A stretch of DNA of 64,000 nt from Alcanivorax sp. 1008 (GCF_020667895.1 NZ_JAFMPS010000005.1:1-64000), one strand, 5' to 3'. Shown: positions 8,279 through 17,676, counted from the stretch's first letter. Translations and numbers: made by a program. The notes: generated by a model not told the origin, from the letters alone.

Positions 8279-8817
8279 GTGGCCAGACGGTAAATATCGC
8301 AGAGCTTATCGCGACGTTCGATGCGTTAAGAATGCTGACATTTGTGCTGTCTGTGCCGATGGGTATTTGGGCCATTGTATGGGCGGTTATGAAACTGCCG
8401 TCCCTGGGCGGTGGGGCACGAGGGGCATCGGCTCCTGTAACGCCCGCCCAAGTCATCATCGCATGGCTTGCAGGCGTTTTTATGCTGTATTTCCCGACCA
8501 CACTTGATGTGGCATCGGAAACAATCTTCGATACCCATCCGTTTTCCTACGCTCAGACGACGGGAAGCATGATGGGGAATACGAAGATGGCATACGCGGT
8601 TATCACGTATGTCAGAACTGTAGGCATCATGGCCGTTCTTTACGGTTTATGGTTGTTCTACAGAATGGGTTCGCCCAGTCCCGGACTGCAGGTTACCGGC
8701 GGCAAAGTACTATCTTTCCTGATCGCAGGGGTGCTCGCGTACAGGATCGATGCCGTCAACGATGCAATAGCGGTCTTCGGGTTCGATTTATTCAAATTCA
8801 TCGGTTACTCAGGTTAA
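8275..8817 (+). CDS. DotE/IcmC-like inner-membrane protein (TraQ position)
   Basis: The 180-aa protein is hydrophobic, with about four membrane helices (near 21-42, 62-80, 104-124 and 137-155). The gene overlaps the previous one by four bases (ATGA). In IncI plasmids the slot after traP is traQ, related to IcmC/DotE. The size and helix pattern agree, while the sequence signature is weak. A role in the inner-membrane part of the conjugation channel is inferred. Confidence 0.7.
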   Translation: MSGQTVNIAELIATFDALRMLTFVLSVPMGIWAIVWAVMKLPSLGGGARGASAPVTPAQVIIAWLAGVFMLYFPTTLDVASETIFDTHPFSYAQTTGSMMGNTKMAYAVITYVRTVGIMAVLYGLWLFYRMGSPSPGLQVTGGKVLSFLIAGVLAYRIDAVNDAIAVFGFDLFKFIGYSG

Positions 8818-8834
8818 ACGTCAGGAGAAGGGAT

Positions 8835-9212
8835 ATGAAAAAGCAAAGTGTATTTACGTTGATTAAGGCGGCTATCTTCGCCGTGTTAGCCATTTCGGTA
8901 CCAGCTAGTGCTCAGGCAGCTTCGGCAGCAGATATCCTGCGAAATCTTGCAGATATTGGCCCCGCAGGCGTCCTGGCTATCACGGCGCTGTCCTACCTGG
9001 TAGGAGCGGTGTTCGCTTTCTTGTCTGTCATGAATATGGTGAAGATGGGGAACGAGCGCGAAGAGAAGGGCCCCCTTATTGCCAAGGCTGCTCTGTTCTT
9101 GTTGGGCGCGGTATTTCTTATCAGTCTGCCGTCCTTTATCGAGACCGGAGAAGACACCGTATTTGACGGTGGCACCACGCGCGGCAGCTCGCAGGGTATT
9201 GACGGGTTCTAA
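8835..9212 (+). CDS. DotP/IcmD-like small membrane protein (TraR position)
   Basis: The 125-aa product starts at the ATG at 8835, preceded by AGGAGAAGG. It has a signal peptide (cleavage near SAQA) and two further hydrophobic helices (GVLAITALSYLVGAVFAFL and KAALFLLGAVFLISL) separated by a short charged loop. This pilin-like layout is typical of IcmD/DotP and IncI TraR, which follow IcmC/TraQ. The gene ends in TAATG, overlapping the dotN start by one base. Confidence 0.75.
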   Translation: MKKQSVFTLIKAAIFAVLAISVPASAQAASAADILRNLADIGPAGVLAITALSYLVGAVFAFLSVMNMVKMGNEREEKGPLIAKAALFLLGAVFLISLPSFIETGEDTVFDGGTTRGSSQGIDGF

Positions 9213-9799
9213 TGAGCACCATGATTGGAGCGCCACGATCGCCGAGCAAGCGCCTGTCGGGTAAAGACCGGCAGAGCGCGCTCGCGTCGGCAAAGGGGGT
9301 GTGCGCCTGTTGCGGGTTAACGTCGCTAAAGTACCAAGAGGCGGTTGACCTAAACGGGCGGCACACAATCCTCTGCCCATTTTGCTTTGTTGCTGAGTCT
9401 ATAGATCGCGGAGAAGGCAAGGGGCGACTTATTTGGTGCCCCGAGCTAAGTCAGGCTCAGCTAAATCATTTGGTGGTCGCATGTTGGATGGCGAAATCCC
9501 AAGGCGATAAACGCGGGGTCGCGGCGGATGGAATCCTGGCGCAGCTGTACGCGAAGCACTACGACCTCGAAGAGGTTATGTTCGATGGTGCCAGCTACCC
9601 CGCAAAGATGGCGATGGCGCTAAGAGGTATTCCCCAAGAGCTATACGACCAGCGTAAGCAGTTTATGCTCTCCGTTCGATTCTTGCCTGCGGAAAAAGCA
9701 TTCTCCGAGCTGGTGGCATACTGGAAGTCGTCGGAGTGGAACGCAATTACCGATGACGTATGGAATGCTCTTTACGAATCCGCCAGACGGGCCAAGTGA
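9212..9799 (+). CDS. dotN: DotN/IcmJ-family coupling-complex protein (TraT)
   Basis: The 195-aa cytoplasmic protein has a zinc-finger-like cluster: C31, C33 and C34 in CACCGL, then C55 and C58 in CPFC. This is characteristic of DotN/IcmJ, which binds zinc and sits on the DotL coupling ATPase in Legionella. The region after the cluster (LIWCPELSQAQLNHLVVACW) is also typical. The gene overlaps its neighbours by one to three bases, so it is co-translated in the transfer operon. DotL itself is not visible in this window. Confidence 0.85.
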   Translation: MSTMIGAPRSPSKRLSGKDRQSALASAKGVCACCGLTSLKYQEAVDLNGRHTILCPFCFVAESIDRGEGKGRLIWCPELSQAQLNHLVVACWMAKSQGDKRGVAADGILAQLYAKHYDLEEVMFDGASYPAKMAMALRGIPQELYDQRKQFMLSVRFLPAEKAFSELVAYWKSSEWNAITDDVWNALYESARRAK

Positions 9800-11160
9800 T
9801 GTACTGGGCCGGCGATACGTCAGAGTTCATAACCAGCGTATGGCTTTTCGATAACCCGGTAGAACCGGGAGATGGGTGGCTGTCTGTTGAGGGGCGGCCA
9901 CCGGAAAGAGAAGGCATTGCCGGGCTCTCCAAAAAGGGAATGGACTCCGTTCTTATTACAAATGTTATAGATAGCATTCTTCACGGCGTCCAAGGCGCTG
10001 GCGACGCTCTCCGGCCAACGGAGTTTATATCCGGAGAAATAGATCGAGTAGCAAGGCTCGCTGGGATAGAGCCTGTCGGGCCGAAGGCTGCGCAAGTTCT
10101 TAGCCAGATTCTCTCTCGCTCCCTTAGGCTGGCGCAAAAGGTGTATGACTTTTCGGTGCCTGGGAAAACGCTTACGGAAACCATCGCCCCAGCAATAGTA
10201 ATAGATCAGAAGTATAGCAAGCCGATTAGGAAGGCGAGACAGGAAGCGGATAGATCGCTACCAGTGCAAACCTTCGCCAGAACCCCTGGAATGAATCGGG
10301 CGAGGCTAATTACGCCGTGGTCTGATGTTGCTGATGCGATCAGCAATTTGGTACTTCCACTCGGCAAATGGCAGACAACGAGGGCCAGCGTTTCCGACCT
10401 TGAGTCTCTTGCTGAGATAGAGTCATTTGCAACGGTTGTGGCAATCCGTGCCATTGGCAGCACCGTGCCAGATATTATTGCAAAAACTATCCCAGAGCTT
10501 GCGTCGGGGCAGACAGTTTGGGTTCCCGCGTCGGCCGCGGCCTGGATCGCTTCAATGTGTGGAATCGAAATCGAGGAAGCCAAAAGAAGTGAGGCAGGGC
10601 TGCTATGGGCCGACGATGACGCCATCGCAATCCCGCAGCTTGGCAAGATCGCCAGTTGCACTATTAGTGCGGATGTCGTGGTCGGAGCTCATATTGATGC
10701 CATTTGGACAGGGTTGTCGCCGGGTGCAAACAACACGATCGTCAGGTGGTGGCTGATGTGGGCGGTGAGGCATTGGATGCTGGCCACTGCTGTCCAGCTA
10801 CAGGATCACGGATGGGTCATTACAGATGTTGGCGTCGGCTCGATAGGCGTTGCCGGCAACGAATCGCAAATGGACGACCTGACGTATGCCGCTGTCGCCT
10901 CTGGGCTTATATATCAGCACAAGGGCGTAAAGAGCCCCATGTCCAATGTGCCGGATAAGGTGGCGCCCGCTGGCAAAATAAATTCCACCAACTCTGTGCA
11001 TGTTGCTCAGATACGTGCGGCCTCAGGAACCGCCTACCCGGCGGTTGCGATGGAGCTTGACCGTAGTAACGAGATGCAAACCGAAGCAGAAAGAAAGCAA
11101 CAGGTCATGCAGATAATTGGAAAAGTACAAGACGGCGCAGACGACTTTAAGCTGGAGTAA
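9799..11160 (+). CDS. Unknown 453-aa protein between dotN and dotO
   Basis: The start at 9799 (MYWAGDTSEF) is chosen because its ATG overlaps the dotN stop (TGATG). No signal peptide, Walker motif or known domain is visible. The chain is mixed alpha/beta, with one mildly hydrophobic tryptophan-rich stretch (IVRWWLMWAVRHWML near residue 315). The C-terminal 30 residues are charged and helical. The R64 order that I recall has no gene of this size between TraT and TraU, so it may be a lineage-specific component or adaptor of the DotO ATPase it is co-expressed with. Confidence 0.75.
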   Translation: MYWAGDTSEFITSVWLFDNPVEPGDGWLSVEGRPPEREGIAGLSKKGMDSVLITNVIDSILHGVQGAGDALRPTEFISGEIDRVARLAGIEPVGPKAAQVLSQILSRSLRLAQKVYDFSVPGKTLTETIAPAIVIDQKYSKPIRKARQEADRSLPVQTFARTPGMNRARLITPWSDVADAISNLVLPLGKWQTTRASVSDLESLAEIESFATVVAIRAIGSTVPDIIAKTIPELASGQTVWVPASAAAWIASMCGIEIEEAKRSEAGLLWADDDAIAIPQLGKIASCTISADVVVGAHIDAIWTGLSPGANNTIVRWWLMWAVRHWMLATAVQLQDHGWVITDVGVGSIGVAGNESQMDDLTYAAVASGLIYQHKGVKSPMSNVPDKVAPAGKINSTNSVHVAQIRAASGTAYPAVAMELDRSNEMQTEAERKQQVMQIIGKVQDGADDFKLE

Positions 11161-11164
11161 GAAG

Positions 11165-14161
11165 ATGGGATTCGTTGACGGTGCACTGAAGGTTGTTAGT
11201 CAGATCGTAAAAGCAAATGCCAGAGATATGTGCGCACTCGAGAGCGTTTGCGGGCCGACTACATTTGTCGCGATCGACAGTAGCCTCGTAACATTTATCG
11301 ATGTTAGGGGGATGACTGCCATTCCCGGAGATGAAGAATACAAGCAAGCACACGCGAAGTTGGTTAACGCGCTTGCGTCGCGGCTTAAGGCGCCTGGCCA
11401 CAGCTTACAGGCGGTGTTCCAGCGGGACCCCGCGCACACGCCTCGGGCCATCGCCGAGGCCATCCGGCCCAGCAAGGAAACGCATAAAAGGCTAAATATG
11501 GACGCTACGGTTCTGCACGAAAGCACCGTGAAGCAGTTGTCGCGGTGGTGTGTGGACGAGAGAACGTATTTCGTTCTATGGACCCATCCCGCAGCCGTAT
11601 CGTCTGAGATAATAAAGAAGGCCGGCGCCGAGGCTAAACAGGCAAGAGCAAAGGCCGCAGTGAATGCGCCAGATGCCATCGACCCCTTTGTGTTTATCGA
11701 AGCACTGAGAGCAAAGCATGATTCGTATGTAGATAATGTGATCCAGGCGCTGACAAGCTCAAAGATCAAGGCCGATAAAATACCGGTGGATTTGGCTGTA
11801 AAGGAGCTTCGATACAGCATCGACCCAGATCATACGTCGCAAGATTGGCGCCCGCTTCTACCAGGGGGCAAAATCACCCCGAGAGAAACCCCTGTCACGC
11901 AGAAAAAAAGGGAGAAGGGGAAGGGTGTTAGTGATGCCTCCGACGTGGCGTACCCGAAAATTGGGGACCAAGTGGCTCCCCGGCCCATTGTCAAGAATGA
12001 GGATGGTAGAGGTTATTGCCAGATCGGTGACCTGCAGTACGCACCCATGACAATGGAGTTGTTCCCGCAAAGCCCAATGCAGTTTGCTGCGCTTTTCAGC
12101 TCAATCCCGGAGCACGTGCCCTATCGGGTTAGCTTCCACGTTGGCTCTATGAATGACGGTGGAGTTCTAGCCCTCAAGCAGACGCTGGCCACATTCTCAG
12201 CCTTTGCCAGCGCGAGGAACGCCGCAATCCGCGACACGATTAAGAAAATGAAAGATCAAATGTCGCTGGGAAAACCATTTGCGACACTGAGAGTGACCTT
12301 CGTTACATGGGCAAAAACAACCGATGAGCTTCAAGGCCGAGCGGCGGCATTGGCACAAGCGGTTCAGGCATGGGGCCAAGGCGATATTCGCGCGGATGCC
12401 TCAGATCCAGCAGAAACGATGTTGAAAAGTGCGCCAGGTATGCACCCATTCCCGCCAACCACCAGGGGCTACCCTCCGCTGTCGGAGGCTGTTGCAATGC
12501 TGCCAATCGATAGGCCAGCGTCTGACTGGAAGGCCGGTAGCATTCTCTTCAGGACCGAGGATGGAGTCGTTTGGCCATGGGAGCCTGGCAGTAGCAAGCA
12601 GACTCGCTGGAACGAGCTGGTGTTCGCGCCACCAGGCATGGGTAAAAGTGTGCTTTCCAATGCAATAAACCTAGCCATTCTTGGCAAGGCGGGAATGGAA
12701 AGGCTGCCTCGCCTGGTTATCCTGGACATTGGTCACTCGTCAAAAGGAATGATCAACCTTATTAAGCACATGCTTCCAGAGAACCAGAGAGACCTTGTGC
12801 TAGAGCATCGCATGGTTAATAGCATCTCGGAGGCGATCAACCCGTTTGACTTGCAGCTGGGGCAAAGGGTGCCAACGTCGATGCACAGGTCGTTCTTGGT
12901 CAACTTGCTGACCACTCTTGGGACTCCTGTTGGAAGAGACACGCCGTATGAAAATATGGCTGAGCTTGCTGCCATGACCGTTGACGAACTATACAACCAG
13001 TTCGCTGACCAGAATTACGCCAAGCGCTATACGGAGGGCACAGACCCTTCGATTGATAAGGCGGTGGCTGAGCTAGGCATTTCACACGACGAGGATACGT
13101 CGTGGTGGGAAATCCGGGATGAATTCTTCAAGCGTAACAAGATAGATATTGCCAACCGTGCGCAGCGATACGCCGTGCCTGTAATGAACGATGCTGTTGC
13201 CGCTATGAACTCGAATGAGACGATTAAGGCAACGTACGGTGGGATACAGGCAGAGTCGGGTGAAAAGCTAACCGTGGCGTTCGGTCGCCTGATCGGAGCC
13301 GCCATTGGCGCATACCCAATCTTCGCAAAGCCAACGGTGCTGAACATCCGAAAGGCGAGAATCGTTGCAATGGATCTTCAGGATGTCGCGCCATTTGGGG
13401 ATGGGCCTGCAAAACGTCAGACAGCGGTTATGTATATGACCGCTCGATTTGTCGCAGCTCAAGACTTCTACCTCCATTTAGAAATGCTCGGGACCTTTGA
13501 CAGCGCATACAGGGGTTACCAGGCGGAACGTATCGAAGACATCCACAACGACGTAAAAAGACTGGTCTATGACGAGTTCCATCGGACGGGCCGTATCTCC
13601 ACCGTGCGAGACCAGGTGGTTGTCGACAAGCGGGAAGGTAGAAAGCATAACGTGCAGGTCGCGCTCATCTCCCAGGATATATCGGACTTTGATGACATTA
13701 TGGTGCGCCTCGCAAGTAGCATATTCATTGTGGGCAGCAGCAGCCCGGGTGATGTTGAAGAGCTTGCACGCAGGTTTAAGCTCGGCGCGTCTCAAAAAGC
13801 GGCTTTGCTGGACGGGAAGGTGCACGGTCCGCGAGCCGGGGGGTCTAGCTTCCTCTTTCTATATGAAACGAAAGATGGATGGAGTAGCCAAGTCCTCAAG
13901 AATACAAGAGCTCCAGAGGAGCTTTGGGCGCTATCTACAACAAGGGAGGATAACGATCTTCTCAAGCGCCTCACCCAGCAGTTTGACTATTCAAGGGCTC
14001 TGAAGATGCTTGCGGATCGCTTCCCAAATGGATCGGCAAAGGAGTACATCGAAGAAGTTGCGAATCGTCCAGACGTAGTCGCAAGGGCGGGAGGGGACAC
14101 AGCGTCAGGAGCTGTTGCTGTGGTGGTCAGGGAGCTAGTCGACAAGACCAGGGCGGCATAA
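11165..14161 (+). CDS. dotO: DotO/IcmB-family T4SS ATPase (TraU)
   Basis: The 998-aa cytoplasmic ATPase is the VirB4-class motor of type IVB systems. Walker A is at about 487-496 (FAPPGMGKSVLSN). A Walker B-type acidic pair lies in LVYDEFHRTG near residue 798, followed by a conserved DKREGRKHNVQVALISQD stretch. Its length matches R64 TraU and Legionella DotO. The ATG at 11165 is preferred over an earlier in-frame ATG inside the upstream gene, since GGAG lies just before it. It is the last gene of the operon, and the convergent recombinase gene ends only five bases later. Confidence 0.9.
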   Translation: MGFVDGALKVVSQIVKANARDMCALESVCGPTTFVAIDSSLVTFIDVRGMTAIPGDEEYKQAHAKLVNALASRLKAPGHSLQAVFQRDPAHTPRAIAEAIRPSKETHKRLNMDATVLHESTVKQLSRWCVDERTYFVLWTHPAAVSSEIIKKAGAEAKQARAKAAVNAPDAIDPFVFIEALRAKHDSYVDNVIQALTSSKIKADKIPVDLAVKELRYSIDPDHTSQDWRPLLPGGKITPRETPVTQKKREKGKGVSDASDVAYPKIGDQVAPRPIVKNEDGRGYCQIGDLQYAPMTMELFPQSPMQFAALFSSIPEHVPYRVSFHVGSMNDGGVLALKQTLATFSAFASARNAAIRDTIKKMKDQMSLGKPFATLRVTFVTWAKTTDELQGRAAALAQAVQAWGQGDIRADASDPAETMLKSAPGMHPFPPTTRGYPPLSEAVAMLPIDRPASDWKAGSILFRTEDGVVWPWEPGSSKQTRWNELVFAPPGMGKSVLSNAINLAILGKAGMERLPRLVILDIGHSSKGMINLIKHMLPENQRDLVLEHRMVNSISEAINPFDLQLGQRVPTSMHRSFLVNLLTTLGTPVGRDTPYENMAELAAMTVDELYNQFADQNYAKRYTEGTDPSIDKAVAELGISHDEDTSWWEIRDEFFKRNKIDIANRAQRYAVPVMNDAVAAMNSNETIKATYGGIQAESGEKLTVAFGRLIGAAIGAYPIFAKPTVLNIRKARIVAMDLQDVAPFGDGPAKRQTAVMYMTARFVAAQDFYLHLEMLGTFDSAYRGYQAERIEDIHNDVKRLVYDEFHRTGRISTVRDQVVVDKREGRKHNVQVALISQDISDFDDIMVRLASSIFIVGSSSPGDVEELARRFKLGASQKAALLDGKVHGPRAGGSSFLFLYETKDGWSSQVLKNTRAPEELWALSTTREDNDLLKRLTQQFDYSRALKMLADRFPNGSAKEYIEEVANRPDVVARAGGDTASGAVAVVVRELVDKTRAA

Positions 14162-14166
14162 CCCCC

Positions 14167-15072
14167 CTAGTTGGCGCGAAGGAAGGCGGCAAGCTCGGAA
14201 GGGTCTGCGCGGACAATGGCATCGCTCTGAACGGCGGCAGGGTTCCCATATTGCGCCTGGGCTCTGCTGGATGAGTGCCCCATTAATACAGCGATCTCTG
14301 GCTCTGATAGGCCGGCATTTTCCAGATTGCGTTTGAATTGATGGCGGCCGCTATAGAGCGTTATTTGCTTTGAGTCCGTAGTCCCGCCTTCTCTGCTGGC
14401 GCGACCAAAAACATTGTTATTTAGATTTTTCCAAAAAGACTTAAATGCTTGTTCGGTTGGACAGCTTTGGCGAATTTGCCCTATCACTCCTTGAATGAGG
14501 TCTATTTCCGCCTGTCCATAAGCCAGAAGTGGAACGGTGCGAGTTGCCGGGCCGTCTGGGGTCGTGAAGTCCGTTGGCGATCGCTGCTTCCGCGTGAGCA
14601 CGTGAAGAGCCCAGCCAGAATGATAGCGAAGCATCGAAGCATCTGACCATTCCACAGGGCGAAGCCCGGTCAGTACGGTTGCTCGTAGCCAGTCGAGCGC
14701 AAAGAAGCCGTGCTTGAGCCGCCTTCTCGAAACCCATTCTCGAAGACGTGAGAAGTCTTCCAGCGACACACCTCGATCCCGCCGGCTCATTAGGCTGGGA
14801 GGGTGATTAAGGTCGGTGGGAAGAAGGTTTCTGGCCGCAGCCAGGTGTCGCGGCAGCTCAGTGGCGACCATGTGTAAGGCTGTTCTGCGGTAAAGGGACC
14901 AGGTGTTGGCGCTGACGTTCCCGCCAACGTCGCTTGCAAGCCATCGGCAGACCTTTAGCCAGTCCGGGGCGAACAGGACAGATGCCTCGACTTGTCCTGT
15001 CGCAAGGGCGTATCTGCGCAGCAAGCCATCAGCGATGGCCCGGTAGCCTTGTGGCTTGTTCAATGAGGTCAT
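14167..15072 (-). CDS. Tyrosine recombinase (integrase family) with altered catalytic box
   Basis: The 301-aa protein has an N-terminal helical core-binding region and a C-terminal catalytic domain. Visible catalytic positions are R138 (TGLRPVEW), a candidate lysine at K162, box II as Y240-S-G-R243-H, H266 (MGHSS) and the nucleophile Y275 (QYG). The usual H-x-x-R of box II is Y-x-x-R here, a substitution tolerated in some relatives. It may resolve multimers or act in integration. It is not next to pilV, and no shufflon was found, so it is unlikely to be an Rci shufflase. It is divergent from dotD and shares the palindromic element at 15086-15111. Confidence 0.85.
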   Translation of the reverse strand: MTSLNKPQGYRAIADGLLRRYALATGQVEASVLFAPDWLKVCRWLASDVGGNVSANTWSLYRRTALHMVATELPRHLAAARNLLPTDLNHPPSLMSRRDRGVSLEDFSRLREWVSRRRLKHGFFALDWLRATVLTGLRPVEWSDASMLRYHSGWALHVLTRKQRSPTDFTTPDGPATRTVPLLAYGQAEIDLIQGVIGQIRQSCPTEQAFKSFWKNLNNNVFGRASREGGTTDSKQITLYSGRHQFKRNLENAGLSEPEIAVLMGHSSSRAQAQYGNPAAVQSDAIVRADPSELAAFLRAN

Positions 15073-15085
15073 AGCGTCTAATATA

Positions 15086-15111
15086 CTCCGTAGAAGGGGT
15101 ATTCTACAAAG
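15086..15111. promoter_or_regulatory. Palindromic promoter/operator element, copy C
   Basis: CTCCGT, 14 bases, ACAAAG. On the plus strand TATTCT abuts ACAAAGGA and points at dotD. On the minus strand CCTTCT abuts ACGGAG and points at the recombinase gene. The inner GTAGAA and TTCTAC form an additional inverted repeat. Confidence 0.5.
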
Positions 15112-15123
15112 GATTTACTAGAT

Positions 15124-15642
15124 ATGAAAAAGTACATATCAACTTTAGCCGGCGTCGCCTTGCTGGCTGGATGTGCGTCGAAGCAGGCTGTCATATCAAA
15201 CGAGTACGCCTTTGAAACGCCCAAGTACGAACAGATTATGGTCGAACTGGCCGAAGATAATGCGAGCCTGCTCCGTGCGCTGGTAGAAATTAAAAACGCC
15301 AAAACGGTGAAGGCTATGACACCAGCTCAGATGGCTCAGGTCGAGTGGCAAAGTAACTATGTCCCTGATGGCTACGACAAGCCGATGTCGCTGGAATATA
15401 CAGGCCCTATTTCCAACCTGGCCCGAATGGCCGCGGATGCCGTTGGAGCAGAGTTCCGCATTCAGGGCAAGCAGCCGATCCCTGACGTCATGGTGCGGGT
15501 TTCCGCCCGTAACTCTACCGTCATCGATGTCCTAAGAGATGCTGGTGGACAGATGGGCGGCGCCGGGCGATTGATGGTTATGCCTCACTCGAATGTTATT
15601 CAGGTCACCTATCTCGGCGAAAAAGGCGAGGCCCAAAGATGA
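15124..15642 (+). CDS. dotD: DotD-family lipoprotein (TraH)
   Basis: The 172-aa lipoprotein has lipobox LLAGC, with the modified Cys at residue 17. The mature part begins with a helical segment and ends in a secretin-N0-like domain (LEYTGPISNLARMAADAVGAEF and on), as known for DotD. It is thought to help place DotH in the outer membrane. The gene starts a second transfer cluster, traH-I-J-like, and overlaps dotC by four bases. Confidence 0.9.
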   Translation: MKKYISTLAGVALLAGCASKQAVISNEYAFETPKYEQIMVELAEDNASLLRALVEIKNAKTVKAMTPAQMAQVEWQSNYVPDGYDKPMSLEYTGPISNLARMAADAVGAEFRIQGKQPIPDVMVRVSARNSTVIDVLRDAGGQMGGAGRLMVMPHSNVIQVTYLGEKGEAQR

Positions 15643-16547
15643 TTAGGGCTACGCTGATTGCCGTTATGGCAACATTGCTGCCGCACATTGCGGCAGCGGA
15701 AAATCAGCCAGGCACTCCTGCGTATAGTGGGATATTCCCGGTGCCCACCGAGCTGAAAGATCATGACCGGTATCTCAATTCTTTGCTGAAGGTCGTTCCG
15801 GCTGGCGAGCAGGATGAGGAAGGCGAGGAGGACTCACTGCGGCTGCAGGCGCTGCGCGTTTCGGCAATGGAATATGGCAGTGATGCGGGGTTCTACTGGC
15901 AGGCCCATCAGTTCGATCGTTATCTCCGCCACCACGAAAAGAGCCTTGACGAAATCTTTGACTTCACCGCGCTGATGGTCAAAGACGATGGCGGCAGATT
16001 ACTGCAGCCGGCTGTTATCTCGGAAAGCGTGCGTGTGGCTAAAATTAGTGACAATGGCCAGGCCATCCGCACCGTGGCTCATCACTATAGAGTTCTACAG
16101 CCCGCCAGATTCGCTCTGCAGCCCCCTACCTGGCGCGATTACTTACCGGTGTACGCGCAGCCGCCTCAGAGTCGGCTCATGGTCAAGCCGAAGCCTAAAG
16201 AAGTCAGCCTCTGGAGGGAGTTTGTTCTCGAGGGGTTCAGGGCAGGTGTTACGCAGGCCGACCTGACCATTAGATCGAACATGGCCATGCTCGCCCGGGA
16301 TAGAGCCGGGATGGTGAGGTACCACATTCTTCTTCAGCAGGGGCTGGTCGCGCCTCCCGAGATCGACTCCAGATATCAAGGGGTAACCGGCGGTGGCCGC
16401 GAAATGGCAGTTGAGGATCGAGTGCTAACCATTCGCGCCCCGGCGGCATTGAATTCAAATTCAGGAGACTGGGAGCCCATCCCCAAGCTGCCGCGCTTCG
16501 AGTATTTGAATATCAGCATTCCTGGAGAGGACGCAGACAATGGTTGA
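15639..16547 (+). CDS. dotC: DotC-family core-complex protein (TraI of IncI)
   Basis: The 302-aa protein matches DotC in the central region (LRVSAMEYGSDAGFYWQA, then VISESVRVAKISDNGQAIR, then PPTWRDYLP). DotC acts with DotD and DotH in the outer-membrane ring. The N terminus is a Sec signal peptide (LIAVMATLLPHIAAA), but no lipobox cysteine is present, whereas Legionella DotC is a lipoprotein. The gene overlaps dotB by eight bases. Confidence 0.88.
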   Translation: MIRATLIAVMATLLPHIAAAENQPGTPAYSGIFPVPTELKDHDRYLNSLLKVVPAGEQDEEGEEDSLRLQALRVSAMEYGSDAGFYWQAHQFDRYLRHHEKSLDEIFDFTALMVKDDGGRLLQPAVISESVRVAKISDNGQAIRTVAHHYRVLQPARFALQPPTWRDYLPVYAQPPQSRLMVKPKPKEVSLWREFVLEGFRAGVTQADLTIRSNMAMLARDRAGMVRYHILLQQGLVAPPEIDSRYQGVTGGGREMAVEDRVLTIRAPAALNSNSGDWEPIPKLPRFEYLNISIPGEDADNG

Positions 16548-17676
16548 AAACCTGAAGTCGGTCGCGTCCGCTATCAACACCCAGCCAACAAAAGATGAGA
16601 TATCTGCCCTTCTTATCGCCGCAATGAAGACAGACGGGTTTGGAGATCTTTACTTGGCCAGCGATAGAGTGCCGGCGGCGAAGATCCACGGGAAGCCAGT
16701 CATGCTGTCGGCGCGAAAGTGGATTCACGGCGAAATCGAGGAGGTAGTAAGGCATTTGGACGGCCCGAGCGGGCCTGCGAGGCTCTTGCAGGGCAACCAG
16801 ATTGATCGATCGTTCGAGGTCGTTCACAGGGAGCCGGGCGGCAAGGCAGAAAGATTCAGGTTCCGCCTGAATATGACGGCCATTCGCTCGGGGCGTGGGG
16901 ATGCCGGATTTGCCATAACAGCTCGCGGCATAAACTGGATGCCACCCAAGCTGGACCAGCTGGGTCTCGAGCCAGAAATAAAGGAGCAGCTGTTTCCTCG
17001 GCAAGGGCTAAACATTATTGCCGGCTCCACCGGCGACGGGAAGTCGACAACTCTGGCGGCCGCCCTGCGGGACTTAATAGAAACCGATGAGATCGGGAAG
17101 GTCATCAATACCTACGAGGAGCCGATCGAATTCGTATATGACGGTTGCCAGAACCTTTGCTCGATAGTTCATCAGTCAGAAGTGCCGATCATGGTTCGTT
17201 CTTTTGCTGATGGCATAAGGGCGTCGATGCGTCGAAACCCGGACATCATTCTTGTCGGCGAGTTAAGGGACAATGAAACGATAGCTGCCGCGATCGAGGC
17301 CAGCATGACGGGTCACTTGGTGTGGGGCACTTTGCATGCAAACCGCGTTGCCGATGTTATGCGCAGAATGGTTTCCAGGTTTGACAAGGAAGAGCAGGCG
17401 TCAAGGCTTGGGGACATCATCTCGAGCACGCGCCTGTTGATGGTTCAGCGGCTTGTGCCAAAGGTTGGCGGCGGGCGCGTGGCATTGCGCGAATATCTTG
17501 TATGCGATGACGAGGTCAGGGGGATGCTATTTGAAGCAAGCCTGGCGACTATCGCTCATACGGTAGATGGGCTCGTCCGGGAGCGGGGAAAGACGCTACT
17601 AGCCTCAGCGAAAGAGGCGCACGCTGCAGGCATGATAAGCGATCAGGTACTTACGCACATGGAGAAGACTGGATGA
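16540..17676 (+). CDS. dotB: DotB-family ATPase (TraJ of IncI)
   Basis: The 378-aa cytoplasmic ATPase belongs to the PilT/VirB11 superfamily. Walker A is at about 161-170 (GSTGDGKSTT), with an Asp where related proteins often have Ser or Thr. The Asp box and Walker B region is RRNPDIILVGELRD near 230-243, followed by TGHLVWGTLHA. DotB energises substrate transfer through the type IVB channel by docking on DotO. Its position after DotD and DotC is the IncI order traH-traI-traJ. Confidence 0.92.
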   Translation: MVENLKSVASAINTQPTKDEISALLIAAMKTDGFGDLYLASDRVPAAKIHGKPVMLSARKWIHGEIEEVVRHLDGPSGPARLLQGNQIDRSFEVVHREPGGKAERFRFRLNMTAIRSGRGDAGFAITARGINWMPPKLDQLGLEPEIKEQLFPRQGLNIIAGSTGDGKSTTLAAALRDLIETDEIGKVINTYEEPIEFVYDGCQNLCSIVHQSEVPIMVRSFADGIRASMRRNPDIILVGELRDNETIAAAIEASMTGHLVWGTLHANRVADVMRRMVSRFDKEEQASRLGDIISSTRLLMVQRLVPKVGGGRVALREYLVCDDEVRGMLFEASLATIAHTVDGLVRERGKTLLASAKEAHAAGMISDQVLTHMEKTG

